64,000 nt of DNA from Rubrivivax gelatinosus (GTDB lineage Bacteria > Pseudomonadota > Gammaproteobacteria > Burkholderiales > Burkholderiaceae_C), in NCBI RefSeq assembly GCF_004340905.1, contig NZ_SLXD01000008.1, positions 57,288 to 121,287 of the forward strand, given 5' to 3'. The notes beneath the pieces were generated by a model. The model worked only from the letters and a program-made list of their open reading frames with translations, ran no database searches and was not told the origin of the DNA. A program made the translations under genes and the position numbers. Position 1 is the first letter of the stretch. Each line of letters starts with the position of its first letter. Positions 58,016-64,000 of the stretch are shown here, piece by piece.

Positions 58016-59149
58016 TCAGCCCGCCAAGTTAGGGGGCTCATTGCGCAGTCTTGCCGGTGCCATCGCCCCGGGCTCGACGCCTTCACGCGCCAGCGCCTCG
58101 GGCAGCGGCGCCTTGAGGATCAGCGACTCGGCCAGCAGCGCCGCGCCGGCGGCGCTCTGGATGCCGTAGCCGCCCTGGCCGGCGAGCCAGAAGAAGCCGG
58201 CGGCCGTCGGGTCGAAGCCGATCACCAGCTCGCCGTCGGGCGCGAAGGTGCGCAGCCCGGCCCAGGTGTGGCGCGGGCGGCGGATCGTCATCGTCGTGCG
58301 CTGCTGGATGCGGTCGATCGCGATCGCGATGTCCAGCTCCTCGGCGACGACGTCGTGCGGCTCGACCGGGTCGGCGTTGGCCGGCGAGCCCAGCAGCTGG
58401 CCGGCGTCGGGCTTGAGGTACCAGCCGTCGTCGGCGGCGCAGACGGTGGGCCAGTGGCGGTGGTCCACGCCCGCTGGCGGGTCGAAGCTGAAGGCGCTGC
58501 GGCGCCGGGGCTGCAGCCCCAGCGGCGCCAGTCCGGCACGCTGCGCGACCCCGTCGGCCCAGGCGCCGGCGGCGTCGACCAGCACCGGCGCCGCGGCCCG
58601 GCGGCCGTCGGCCAGCGTGATCTGCCAGGTCTCGCCGTCGCGGCGCGCGGTGGCGAGTTCGGCGTCGGTCCAGACCGTGGCGCCGTGCGAGCGCGCCACC
58701 GCCAGCCAGCCCTGCAGCGCGGCGTGCACGTCGATGTCCATCGCGTCGGGTTCGGCGACCGCGCCGATCAGGCCTTCGGCGCGCAGCACCGGCACGCGCG
58801 CCAGCGTCTGCCCGGCGTCCAGGCGTTCGACGCCCGGGCCGGCGGCGAGCGCGTCCAGCAGCGCCTCCTGGCCCTGCCAGGCGACGTAGAGCACGCCGCG
58901 CGGTGACAGCAGGGGCACGATCGACGGCGCGGCGTAGCTGGCGCGGCTGGCGCGTGTCAGCGCACGCGCCTGCGGCGGGCCGTAGCTCTCCATGAACATC
59001 GCCGCGCTGCGGCCGCTGGCCTGCGTGCCGGGCTGGCTCTCGCGCTCGAGCAGCAGCACGCGGCCGTGGCCGGCCAGGCGCGCGGCGAGCGAGACGCCGG
59101 CGATGCCGGCGCCGACGATGGCGTAGTCGAAGGCGTTGTCGGTGGTCAT
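58016..59149 (-). CDS. dauA: D-arginine dehydrogenase-like FAD oxidoreductase (DauA)
   Basis: 377 residues of the DAO-type FAD family. The FAD site is V-G-A-G-I-A-G-V-S-L near the N-terminus. The resemblance to Pseudomonas D-arginine dehydrogenase is extensive: G-R-S-A-A-M-F, L-G-L-Q-P-R-R-R-S-A-F, Y-L-K-P-D-A-G-Q-L-L-G-S-P-A-N-A-D-P-V, T-I-R-R-P-R-H-T-W-A-G-L-R and G-G-Y-G-I-Q. It would oxidise D-arginine and related D-amino acids to imino acids, passing electrons to a quinone or dye. No dauB or dauR is adjacent, so the gene stands alone. The assignment rests on recalled family motifs. Confidence 0.82.
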   Translation of the reverse strand: MTTDNAFDYAIVGAGIAGVSLAARLAGHGRVLLLERESQPGTQASGRSAAMFMESYGPPQARALTRASRASYAAPSIVPLLSPRGVLYVAWQGQEALLDALAAGPGVERLDAGQTLARVPVLRAEGLIGAVAEPDAMDIDVHAALQGWLAVARSHGATVWTDAELATARRDGETWQITLADGRRAAAPVLVDAAGAWADGVAQRAGLAPLGLQPRRRSAFSFDPPAGVDHRHWPTVCAADDGWYLKPDAGQLLGSPANADPVEPHDVVAEELDIAIAIDRIQQRTTMTIRRPRHTWAGLRTFAPDGELVIGFDPTAAGFFWLAGQGGYGIQSAAGAALLAESLILKAPLPEALAREGVEPGAMAPARLRNEPPNLAG

Positions 59150-59267
59150 GGTGGCGTGTGCACGTGCGGCGCCGCGATTGTGCGCCGCCCCCGTCTGTGT
59201 GCGCTGCCCGACAGACGCTGCCGGATGCCGCGGCCAGCATGGGTTCTCCACTGAACGAGGATCCGCC

Positions 59268-59678
59268 ATGCAAACCAACTTCCAGAAACGCGACCGCTAC
59301 GGCATGTACGCGCGCGGCAACGGCGGCCCCGGCCCGGCGCTGATGGGCGCCGACACGCTGCTGGGCAACGACGTCTGCAACCGCGAAGGCGAGGCCCTGG
59401 GAGACATCAAGGAGTTGATGATCGACATGGCTTCGGGCCGCGTCGCCTATGCGGTGCTGTCCTTCGGCGGCGTGTTCGGCCTCGGCGAGAAGCTGTTTGC
59501 CGTGCCCTGGTCGGCGCTGTCGCTGGACACCGTGAACCAGCGTTTCACGCTGGGTGTGCCGAAGTCGCTGCTGCGCGACGCGCCGGGCTTCGACAAGGGC
59601 CACTGGCCCGACATGGCCGACCCGTCGTGGGAGCGCGTGCTGCACGCCTTCTACGGCGTGAGCGTTCCCGGCGGCTGA
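59268..59678 (+). CDS. PRC-barrel domain protein
   Basis: 136 residues centred on one PRC-barrel (A-D-T-L-L-G-N-D-V-x-N-R-E-G-E-A-L-G-D-I, then V-A-Y-A-V-L-S-F-G-G, then F-A-V-P-W). Such proteins occur in photosynthetic H-subunit, RimM and stress contexts. No partner gene is obvious. An AACGAGG precedes the ATG. The C-terminal W-P-D-M-A-D-P-S-W-E tail is typical of small stress-induced PRC-barrel proteins. Confidence 0.87.
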   Translation: MQTNFQKRDRYGMYARGNGGPGPALMGADTLLGNDVCNREGEALGDIKELMIDMASGRVAYAVLSFGGVFGLGEKLFAVPWSALSLDTVNQRFTLGVPKSLLRDAPGFDKGHWPDMADPSWERVLHAFYGVSVPGG

Positions 59679-59699
59679 GTCCCAGGCGACGCCGGCGGC

Positions 59700-60491
59700 T
59701 CAGGTGGCCGGCGCCGGCTCGAGGCGGCGGCCCAACAGGTCGGTGCTCGCCTCGAAGAACGCCAGGCCGCAGCGCTGCCGCTTGGCGCGGAACATTGCCG
59801 CGTCGGCGCGCTGCAGCAGCGTTGCCGCGTCGGCGCCGTCCTCCGGGCAGACCGCGATGCCGACGCTCGGACGCACGCCGAACTGCAGCTCGCCCAGCTG
59901 CAGCGGCGCCGACACCGTGGTGATCAGCGTCGTCGCCAGACGCGTGAGTTCGGGCCTGCCCAGCGTCCCGGACACGAGGCAGGCGAACTCGTCGCCGCCC
60001 AGGCGGCAGACCAGGTCGCCGCTGCGCAGCGCGCCGCGCAGGCGCCGGGCGACGATGCGCAGCAGCTCGTCGCCGACGGCGTGGCCGTGCACGTCGTTGA
60101 CACGCTTGAAATCGTCCAGGTCCAGGAACAGCACCGCCAGCGTCGGCCGGTCGGCCCGGCGTCGGCCCAGCGCCTGCTGCAGCTGCAGGTCGAAGCGGCG
60201 CCGGTTGGGCAGCTCGGTCAGGCTGTCGTGCTCGGCCTGCCGGCAGGCCTGGCGCTCGCCGGCCCGGGCCAGCGTCAGTGCCCGGCGCAGCGCGGCCGCT
60301 TCGCCGATCAGTTGCACCAGGTCGTGGGCGCACTCGCGCGCGATCTCGCGCTGGGCCGCGACCGATGTCGCGTCGTCCGCGGCCCCGGCCCGCAGCCGCC
60401 AGGCCACGGCAGCGAGCTTCAGATCCAGGTCGGTGGCCTCCGCCGCGATGGGCTCGGCGGCTTCGGTCGGCAAGGGCAGGGGCGCGAGCAT
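59700..60491 (-). CDS. GGDEF diguanylate cyclase
   Basis: 263 residues, soluble. About 85 residues of helical N-terminal sequence precede a GGDEF domain with G-G-D-E-F at 165-169 and an RxxD inhibitory site (R-S-G-D) at the correct spacing. The substrate-binding N and D are seen in L-P-N-R-R and L-D-L-D-D-F-K. It should make c-di-GMP. It is on the same strand as the downstream Crp/Fnr genes but separated by about 95 bases. Confidence 0.92.
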   Translation of the reverse strand: MLAPLPLPTEAAEPIAAEATDLDLKLAAVAWRLRAGAADDATSVAAQREIARECAHDLVQLIGEAAALRRALTLARAGERQACRQAEHDSLTELPNRRRFDLQLQQALGRRRADRPTLAVLFLDLDDFKRVNDVHGHAVGDELLRIVARRLRGALRSGDLVCRLGGDEFACLVSGTLGRPELTRLATTLITTVSAPLQLGELQFGVRPSVGIAVCPEDGADAATLLQRADAAMFRAKRQRCGLAFFEASTDLLGRRLEPAPAT

Positions 60492-60586
60492 GCGGGACTC
60501 CTGTGCCGGGTCGGGCGTTCAGCACCAAGGTGTCGAGCATCGAGTCGCGCGCCGGCCGGGTCTGTACGCTGGCGCACGCAGGCGGG

Positions 60587-61279
60587 TCACGCCAGGTAAC
60601 GGGCGTAAAGCAGGCGGTCGCCGGCGTAACAGGGGCAGGCGGCGGCCTCGAGCCCGGCGCGGTCGAGCACGCTCAGCTCGCCACGGTGATAGCGGATCAG
60701 CCCCTGGCGCTGCAGCGCACCCGCGGCGATCGTGATGCCCACCCGGCGCACGCCCAGCAGGCCGGCCAGCAGCTCGTGCGTGACGTGGAAGCGGTCGCTG
60801 CCGGCGCGGTCCTGGCCCATCAGCAGCCAGCGCGCCAGGCGCTGCACGATCGGGTGGTAGCGCATGCAGCCGGCCGCCGTGACCAGCTGCGTCATCAGCA
60901 CGTGGATGTAGCGCAGCAGGTGATCCCGCAGCGCCTCGCTGGCCGCCAGTTCACGGCGCAGTGCCGGCGCCGCGACCCGCCAGGACTCGCCTCGGCACTG
61001 CACCTGCGCCCGCACCGGCGAGACGTCCAGGCCCAGCAGCAGCGGGGTGCCCAGCATGCCCTCGCGGCCGACCAGGCCGACCTCCAGTCCGGCGTGGCGC
61101 TCCACCCGCGCCACCAGCGAGATGAAGCCCGAGCTGGGGAAGTAGGCGTGGCGCGCCGCGGCACCGCATTCGCACAGCACGTCGCCCAGCACCAGCAGCA
61201 CCGGTTCGCAGACCGCGAGCAGGCGCGTGCGTTCGATCGGCGGGAGGCTGTCGATCAGGTGGTTCCGGTCGGGGGGCAC
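60587..61279 (-). CDS. Crp/Fnr family transcriptional regulator
   Basis: 230 residues. A cyclic-nucleotide-binding-like domain (F-P-S-S-G-F-I-S-L-V, V-G-L-V-G-R-E-G-M-L-G) is followed by a Crp-type winged helix (T-H-E-L-L-A-G-L-L-G-V-R-R-V-G). No Fe-S cysteines of FNR are present, and the phosphate-binding cassette is not that of a cAMP-binding CRP. The GTG at 61279 has AAGGAG five bases upstream and gives a good N-terminus. A related regulator lies just upstream. Confidence 0.88.
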   Translation of the reverse strand: MPPDRNHLIDSLPPIERTRLLAVCEPVLLVLGDVLCECGAAARHAYFPSSGFISLVARVERHAGLEVGLVGREGMLGTPLLLGLDVSPVRAQVQCRGESWRVAAPALRRELAASEALRDHLLRYIHVLMTQLVTAAGCMRYHPIVQRLARWLLMGQDRAGSDRFHVTHELLAGLLGVRRVGITIAAGALQRQGLIRYHRGELSVLDRAGLEAAACPCYAGDRLLYARYLA

Positions 61280-61390
61280 GCGGCTCCTTCTGGCCCCGCT
61301 GGACGCCGGGCGGCGGGCACGAGGCCGTGCAGCGTCAGTCTGGGCACTTTCGCGCCCGCCGTCGGTACCCCAGCGCACGCACGCGCCGCC

Positions 61391-62110
61391 TCAGGTGGCG
61401 GTGCCGGGGGGCAGCAGGCGGTCGTATTCGCGCTTGACCACCGCATAGCACTCGCAGGTGCGGGCTTCGAGCCCGGCGCGGTCGAGCACCGTGATGTGTC
61501 CGCGTGCGTAGCGGATCAGGCCGTGGCGCTGCAGCCGCATCGCCGCTTCGGTGACGCCTTCGCGGCGCACGCCCAGCATGTTGGCGATCAGCTCCTGCGT
61601 CATCACCAGCTCGTTGCCGCGCAGCCGGTCCAGGCTGAGCAGCAGCCAGCGGCACAGCTGCTGGTCCAGCGAGTGGTGGCGGTTGCACACCGCCGTCTGC
61701 GCCATCTGCGTGATCAGCGCCTGGGTGTAACGCAGCAGCAGGTGCATCACCGGCCCGGGCCTGCTGAACGCCTCCTTCACCGCCGCGGCGTTCAGCCGCC
61801 AGCCCTCGCCCGCGCTCTGCACCACGGCCCGGCTGGGCGTGGTCTCGCCACCCATGAACAGTGAGATGCCGACCAGGCCTTCGTTGCCGACGACGGCGAT
61901 CTCCGCCGAGGCTCCGTCCTCCATCACGTAGAGCAGCGAGACGATGGCGGTGGTGGGAAAGTAGAGGTGGCCCAGCGGCCGTCCCGACTCGTAGACCACC
62001 AGGCCCAGCGGAAGCTCCACCCATTCCAGCTGCGGCAGCCAGCGCTGCAGGTCGGCGGCGGGCAGGGCGGCCAGCAGGTGGTTGTCCTGCACGGGGGAGC
62101 GTGGTGACAT
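61391..62110 (-). CDS. Crp/Fnr family transcriptional regulator (neighbouring paralogue)
   Basis: 239 residues with the same two-domain build as the adjacent regulator: F-P-T-T-A-I-V-S-L-L, V-V-G-N-E-G-L-V-G-I, then M-T-Q-E-L-I-A-N-M-L-G-V-R-R-E-G. Both end in V-L-D-R-A-G-L-E-A followed by a cysteine motif (C-E-C here, C-P-C in the other). They are tandem and same-stranded but clearly diverged. Such regulators occur near c-di-GMP and stress genes, but no target is known. Confidence 0.88.
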   Translation of the reverse strand: MSPRSPVQDNHLLAALPAADLQRWLPQLEWVELPLGLVVYESGRPLGHLYFPTTAIVSLLYVMEDGASAEIAVVGNEGLVGISLFMGGETTPSRAVVQSAGEGWRLNAAAVKEAFSRPGPVMHLLLRYTQALITQMAQTAVCNRHHSLDQQLCRWLLLSLDRLRGNELVMTQELIANMLGVRREGVTEAAMRLQRHGLIRYARGHITVLDRAGLEARTCECYAVVKREYDRLLPPGTAT

Positions 62111-62278
62111 GGCGGCCTGGCGGTGGGCAGCGCGGACACACGCGCCATGCGCAAGCACTGTAGATCGCCTGCGCGGGCCAGTATGTTCGCCAGCGCACAG
62201 TCCCCGCTATCCCGCGACACGACAGTCGTCTTCAGGCCGCAGGACCGTGGCCGCCTTCGCCGCCTCTGCGGCGGCGCT

Positions 62279-63127
62279 TCAGCGCAGCGTCGGCATGCCG
62301 TTCTCGTCGGACAGCACGATCTCGACGCGGCGGTTCATCTGCCGGCCGTCGGCACTGTCGTTGGCGGCCACCGGCTGCGAGGCGCCGTAGCCCTGGGCGG
62401 TGAGCTGGGCGCGGTTCACGCCCAGGTCCAGCAGCGCCCCCAGCACCGCATCGGCGCGCCGGCGCGACAGCGACAGGTTGCCCGATTCGCTGCCGGTGCT
62501 GTCGGTGTAGCCCTCGATGGATGCCCGGCGCTGCGGCTCCTGCCGGAGCACGTCGCCCAGCTGCTGCAGCTTGCGCAGGCCGCCGGCGCGCAGCTCGGCA
62601 CGGCCGGAGTCGAAGAGCACGTCGTCCAGCGTCAGCACCAGGCCGCGCTCGGTCTTCCGGGCTTCGAGCTCGCTCAGCTGCGTGCGCAACTGGGCGTTGC
62701 GGCGTTCGGCGTCGCCGGCCTGGCGCTGCGCCACCGCGGCCGCCTGCGCCGAGACGTCGGCTTCGCGCGTGCGCGCCGCCAGGCGCTGCTGGTCGCGCTC
62801 GGCGGCCGCGCCCGCCACCGCTTCCTCGGACGCCTTGCGGCGGCCGGCTTCGCGCGCCAGCGCGATGCGCTGCTTGGCGAGGTAGCTCAGCTGCTCGACC
62901 TGGGCGGCGTCGTCGCGGCGCGCCTGCGCCGCCTCGGCCTGGGCGAGCGCGTCGCCGGCCTGCTTGGCTTCCAGCGGCGCCAGGCGCTGGGTCTGGGCGT
63001 CGCCCTGCAGGCTGCGGTAGTCGCTGCGGGCCTGGTCGAGCGCGGGGGTGGTGGTGGGCTGGGTGCTGCACGCGCCCAGGGCGGCGGCGGCGAGCACGGC
63101 GAGCGTGAAGTGTCGGAGGGTGGTCAT
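62279..63127 (-). CDS. OmpA-family lipoprotein
   Basis: 282 residues. Signal peptide with lipobox L-G-A-C (lipidated Cys ~20). A long helical/coiled-coil segment rich in Ala, Gln, Arg and Glu (residues ~30-165) leads to an OmpA peptidoglycan-binding domain (F-D-S-G-R-A-E-L-R, G-Y-T-D-S-T-G, R-A-D-A-V-L, G-Y-G, N-R-R-V-E-I). It would link the outer membrane to peptidoglycan. It is 21 bases downstream of the DUF4398 lipoprotein gene, so the two are probably co-expressed. Confidence 0.92.
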   Translation of the reverse strand: MTTLRHFTLAVLAAAALGACSTQPTTTPALDQARSDYRSLQGDAQTQRLAPLEAKQAGDALAQAEAAQARRDDAAQVEQLSYLAKQRIALAREAGRRKASEEAVAGAAAERDQQRLAARTREADVSAQAAAVAQRQAGDAERRNAQLRTQLSELEARKTERGLVLTLDDVLFDSGRAELRAGGLRKLQQLGDVLRQEPQRRASIEGYTDSTGSESGNLSLSRRRADAVLGALLDLGVNRAQLTAQGYGASQPVAANDSADGRQMNRRVEIVLSDENGMPTLR

Positions 63128-63148
63128 GAGGGTGTCCGGTTCGGTGGA

Positions 63149-63517
63149 TCAGCGGGTCGGGCGCGCCATCTCGTCGCGCAGGGCGCCGGCGGCGTCCTGG
63201 ACGGCGAGTTCTGAGCGCCGTGCGCGTTCGCTCTCGGCGCGGGCCTGGGCGAGCTGGGCGTCGAGCTGGGCCTGCTGCGCCAGCGCACGCGCGCCTTCGG
63301 GCTCGTCGGCCGCCAGGGCCTGGTTGGCGCGGTTCATCTTCTCGCGCGCGGCGGACATCTCGACGGCGGCGAGTTCGGGTGCCCCGGCGGCGACTGCACG
63401 CGCCAGCGCGGCGTTGGCCAGCGCCATCTCGGGCGGCGGCGGCGCGCTGGCACAGGCGGCCAGCGCCAGCAGCACGCCCAGTGCCGGCAGCAGCCGGCGG
63501 GTCGTTCGGGTGTTCAT
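63149..63517 (-). CDS. DUF4398 lipoprotein
   Basis: 122 residues with lipobox L-A-A-C and a DUF4398 helical domain (A-N-A-A-L-A-R-A-V-A, A-R-E-K-M-N-R-A-N-Q-A-L, A-Q-Q-A-Q-L-D-A-Q-L-A). DUF4398 proteins commonly precede OmpA-type lipoproteins in proteobacteria, as here. Function unknown; likely outer-membrane, periplasm-facing. Confidence 0.88.
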   Translation of the reverse strand: MNTRTTRRLLPALGVLLALAACASAPPPPEMALANAALARAVAAGAPELAAVEMSAAREKMNRANQALAADEPEGARALAQQAQLDAQLAQARAESERARRSELAVQDAAGALRDEMARPTR

Positions 63518-63734
63518 GGAGTTCCCTTCCTGGGACCAGGCCCACCGGCTGTGCAGCGTGATGCCGGCACCGGCCAGAAGCCGTTGCGCACAGCATGGGC
63601 GCCGCGCGGCCGGCTGTCGGTGCGATGGCGTACCCAGTGGGCCAGCGCACCGACGCGGCGCCGGGCGCTGCGCAGCATGGCGGCACGGCGCGCCGCGGGC
63701 GTGCCGGTGTCAGGGAAGGGACAGGCGGGCCGTC

Positions 63735-63941
63735 ATGCTGCGCGACAGACGCTTGTGGGGCTGGCTGGCGGCGGTATGCGCCGCCGCGGCGCTGCTCGGC
63801 TTCGAGCAGCTCGTGCGCCTGAGCGTGGTGCAGGGCGACGAACGGCGGGCCGCGGCGCGCGAGCGCCAGATGGCCGTCTGGCGCTGCGCGTTGCTGCCGG
63901 CGAGCCTGGAGCGCCGCGCCTGCCGCGCGGCGCTGCCCTGA
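63735..63941 (+). CDS. Small hypothetical protein with one membrane segment
   Basis: 68 residues: a single N-terminal hydrophobic helix (L-W-G-W-L-A-A-V-C-A-A-A-A-L-L-G-F) followed by a basic tail with two cysteines (W-R-C-A-L-L, R-A-C-R-A). No family recognised. Composition and start context are reasonable but not decisive. It faces the DUF4398 gene. Confidence 0.5.
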   Translation: MLRDRRLWGWLAAVCAAAALLGFEQLVRLSVVQGDERRAAARERQMAVWRCALLPASLERRACRAALP

Positions 63942-63944
63942 GGC

Positions 63945-64000
63945 TCAGCGCGGCGCGCGCATCAGCGTGCTCTTGCCGAACAGGCTCTCGATCAGGTCGA
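63945..64000 (-). CDS. Extreme C-terminus of a protein encoded mostly beyond the window
   Basis: The right edge shows the last 17 codons of a leftward gene, reading D-L-I-E-S-L-F-G-K-S-T-L-M-R-A-P-R and then TGA. This is too short to identify. It ends four bases from the stop of the small hypothetical on the other strand. Confidence 0.4.
   Translation of the reverse strand, partial: DLIESLFGKSTLMRAPR

Overview
The window is a very GC-rich chromosomal segment of a proteobacterium. Several features point to a Burkholderiales betaproteobacterium of the Rubrivivax/Leptothrix/Roseateles kind: a PEP-CTERM protein, a complete five-step hut cluster, an infA-cspA pair with a C-terminally extended IF-1, type IV minor pilins and many LysR/IclR regulators. 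That placement is inference from gene content and codon bias. No rRNA, tRNA, insertion sequence, prophage or CRISPR array was seen.

Layout. 1-1.2 kb: 3' end of a large MBG-repeat adhesin with Ser/Gly microsatellites. 1.3-4.1 kb: an IclR regulator divergent from a cyclase-family hydrolase, then a PEP-CTERM protein. 4.1-9.1 kb: aconitase (acnA), a methyltransferase and a SAF-domain oxidoreductase. 9.1-13.4 kb: an accessory-looking stretch with three small membrane proteins, an Xre/RES toxin-antitoxin pair, two GNAT acetyltransferases and a DUF6429 protein. 13.4-21.2 kb: histidine utilisation, with hutCDIGF and hutUH divergent around a perfect HutC-type palindrome. 21.3-23.5 kb: a PAS-GGDEF-EAL protein. 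23.5-27.2 kb: a tightly overlapping bufferin-type operon: precursor peptide, a single MNIO(DUF692)-DUF2063 fusion, DoxX, ECF sigma factor and NrsF-type anti-sigma. 27.3-28.2 kb: a conserved hypothetical, infA and cspA. 28.4-32.7 kb: two tandem paralogues that fuse a PTS EIIC membrane domain to an EAL phosphodiesterase.

32.7-38.9 kb: SDR/LysR pair, TPR-GGDEF cyclase, LysR/MFS pair. 39-44.3 kb: a CUT1-type sugar ABC importer followed by a second MFS gene. 44.4-53.8 kb: asparaginase, DUF429, Lhr-like helicase, DUF1232, a degenerate SNase-fold protein, a peptide-type binding protein, a glutamine-amidotransferase-like hydrolase and a SulP transporter. 53.8-57.9 kb: a five-gene minor-pilin operon ending in an unusually long PilX-like protein. 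58-64 kb: a DauA-like D-arginine dehydrogenase, PRC-barrel protein, GGDEF cyclase, two adjacent Crp/Fnr regulators, a DUF4398 lipoprotein with an OmpA-type lipoprotein, and two end genes.

Together the genes describe a nutritionally versatile cell (histidine, asparagine, D-arginine, sugars, peptides) with dense c-di-GMP control: five GGDEF/EAL proteins in 64 kb. The most interesting systems are the bufferin operon with its fused BufB-BufC protein, and the paired EIIC-EAL proteins. Each EIIC-EAL gene is preceded at nearly the same distance by a GTGA-N6-TCAC palindrome.
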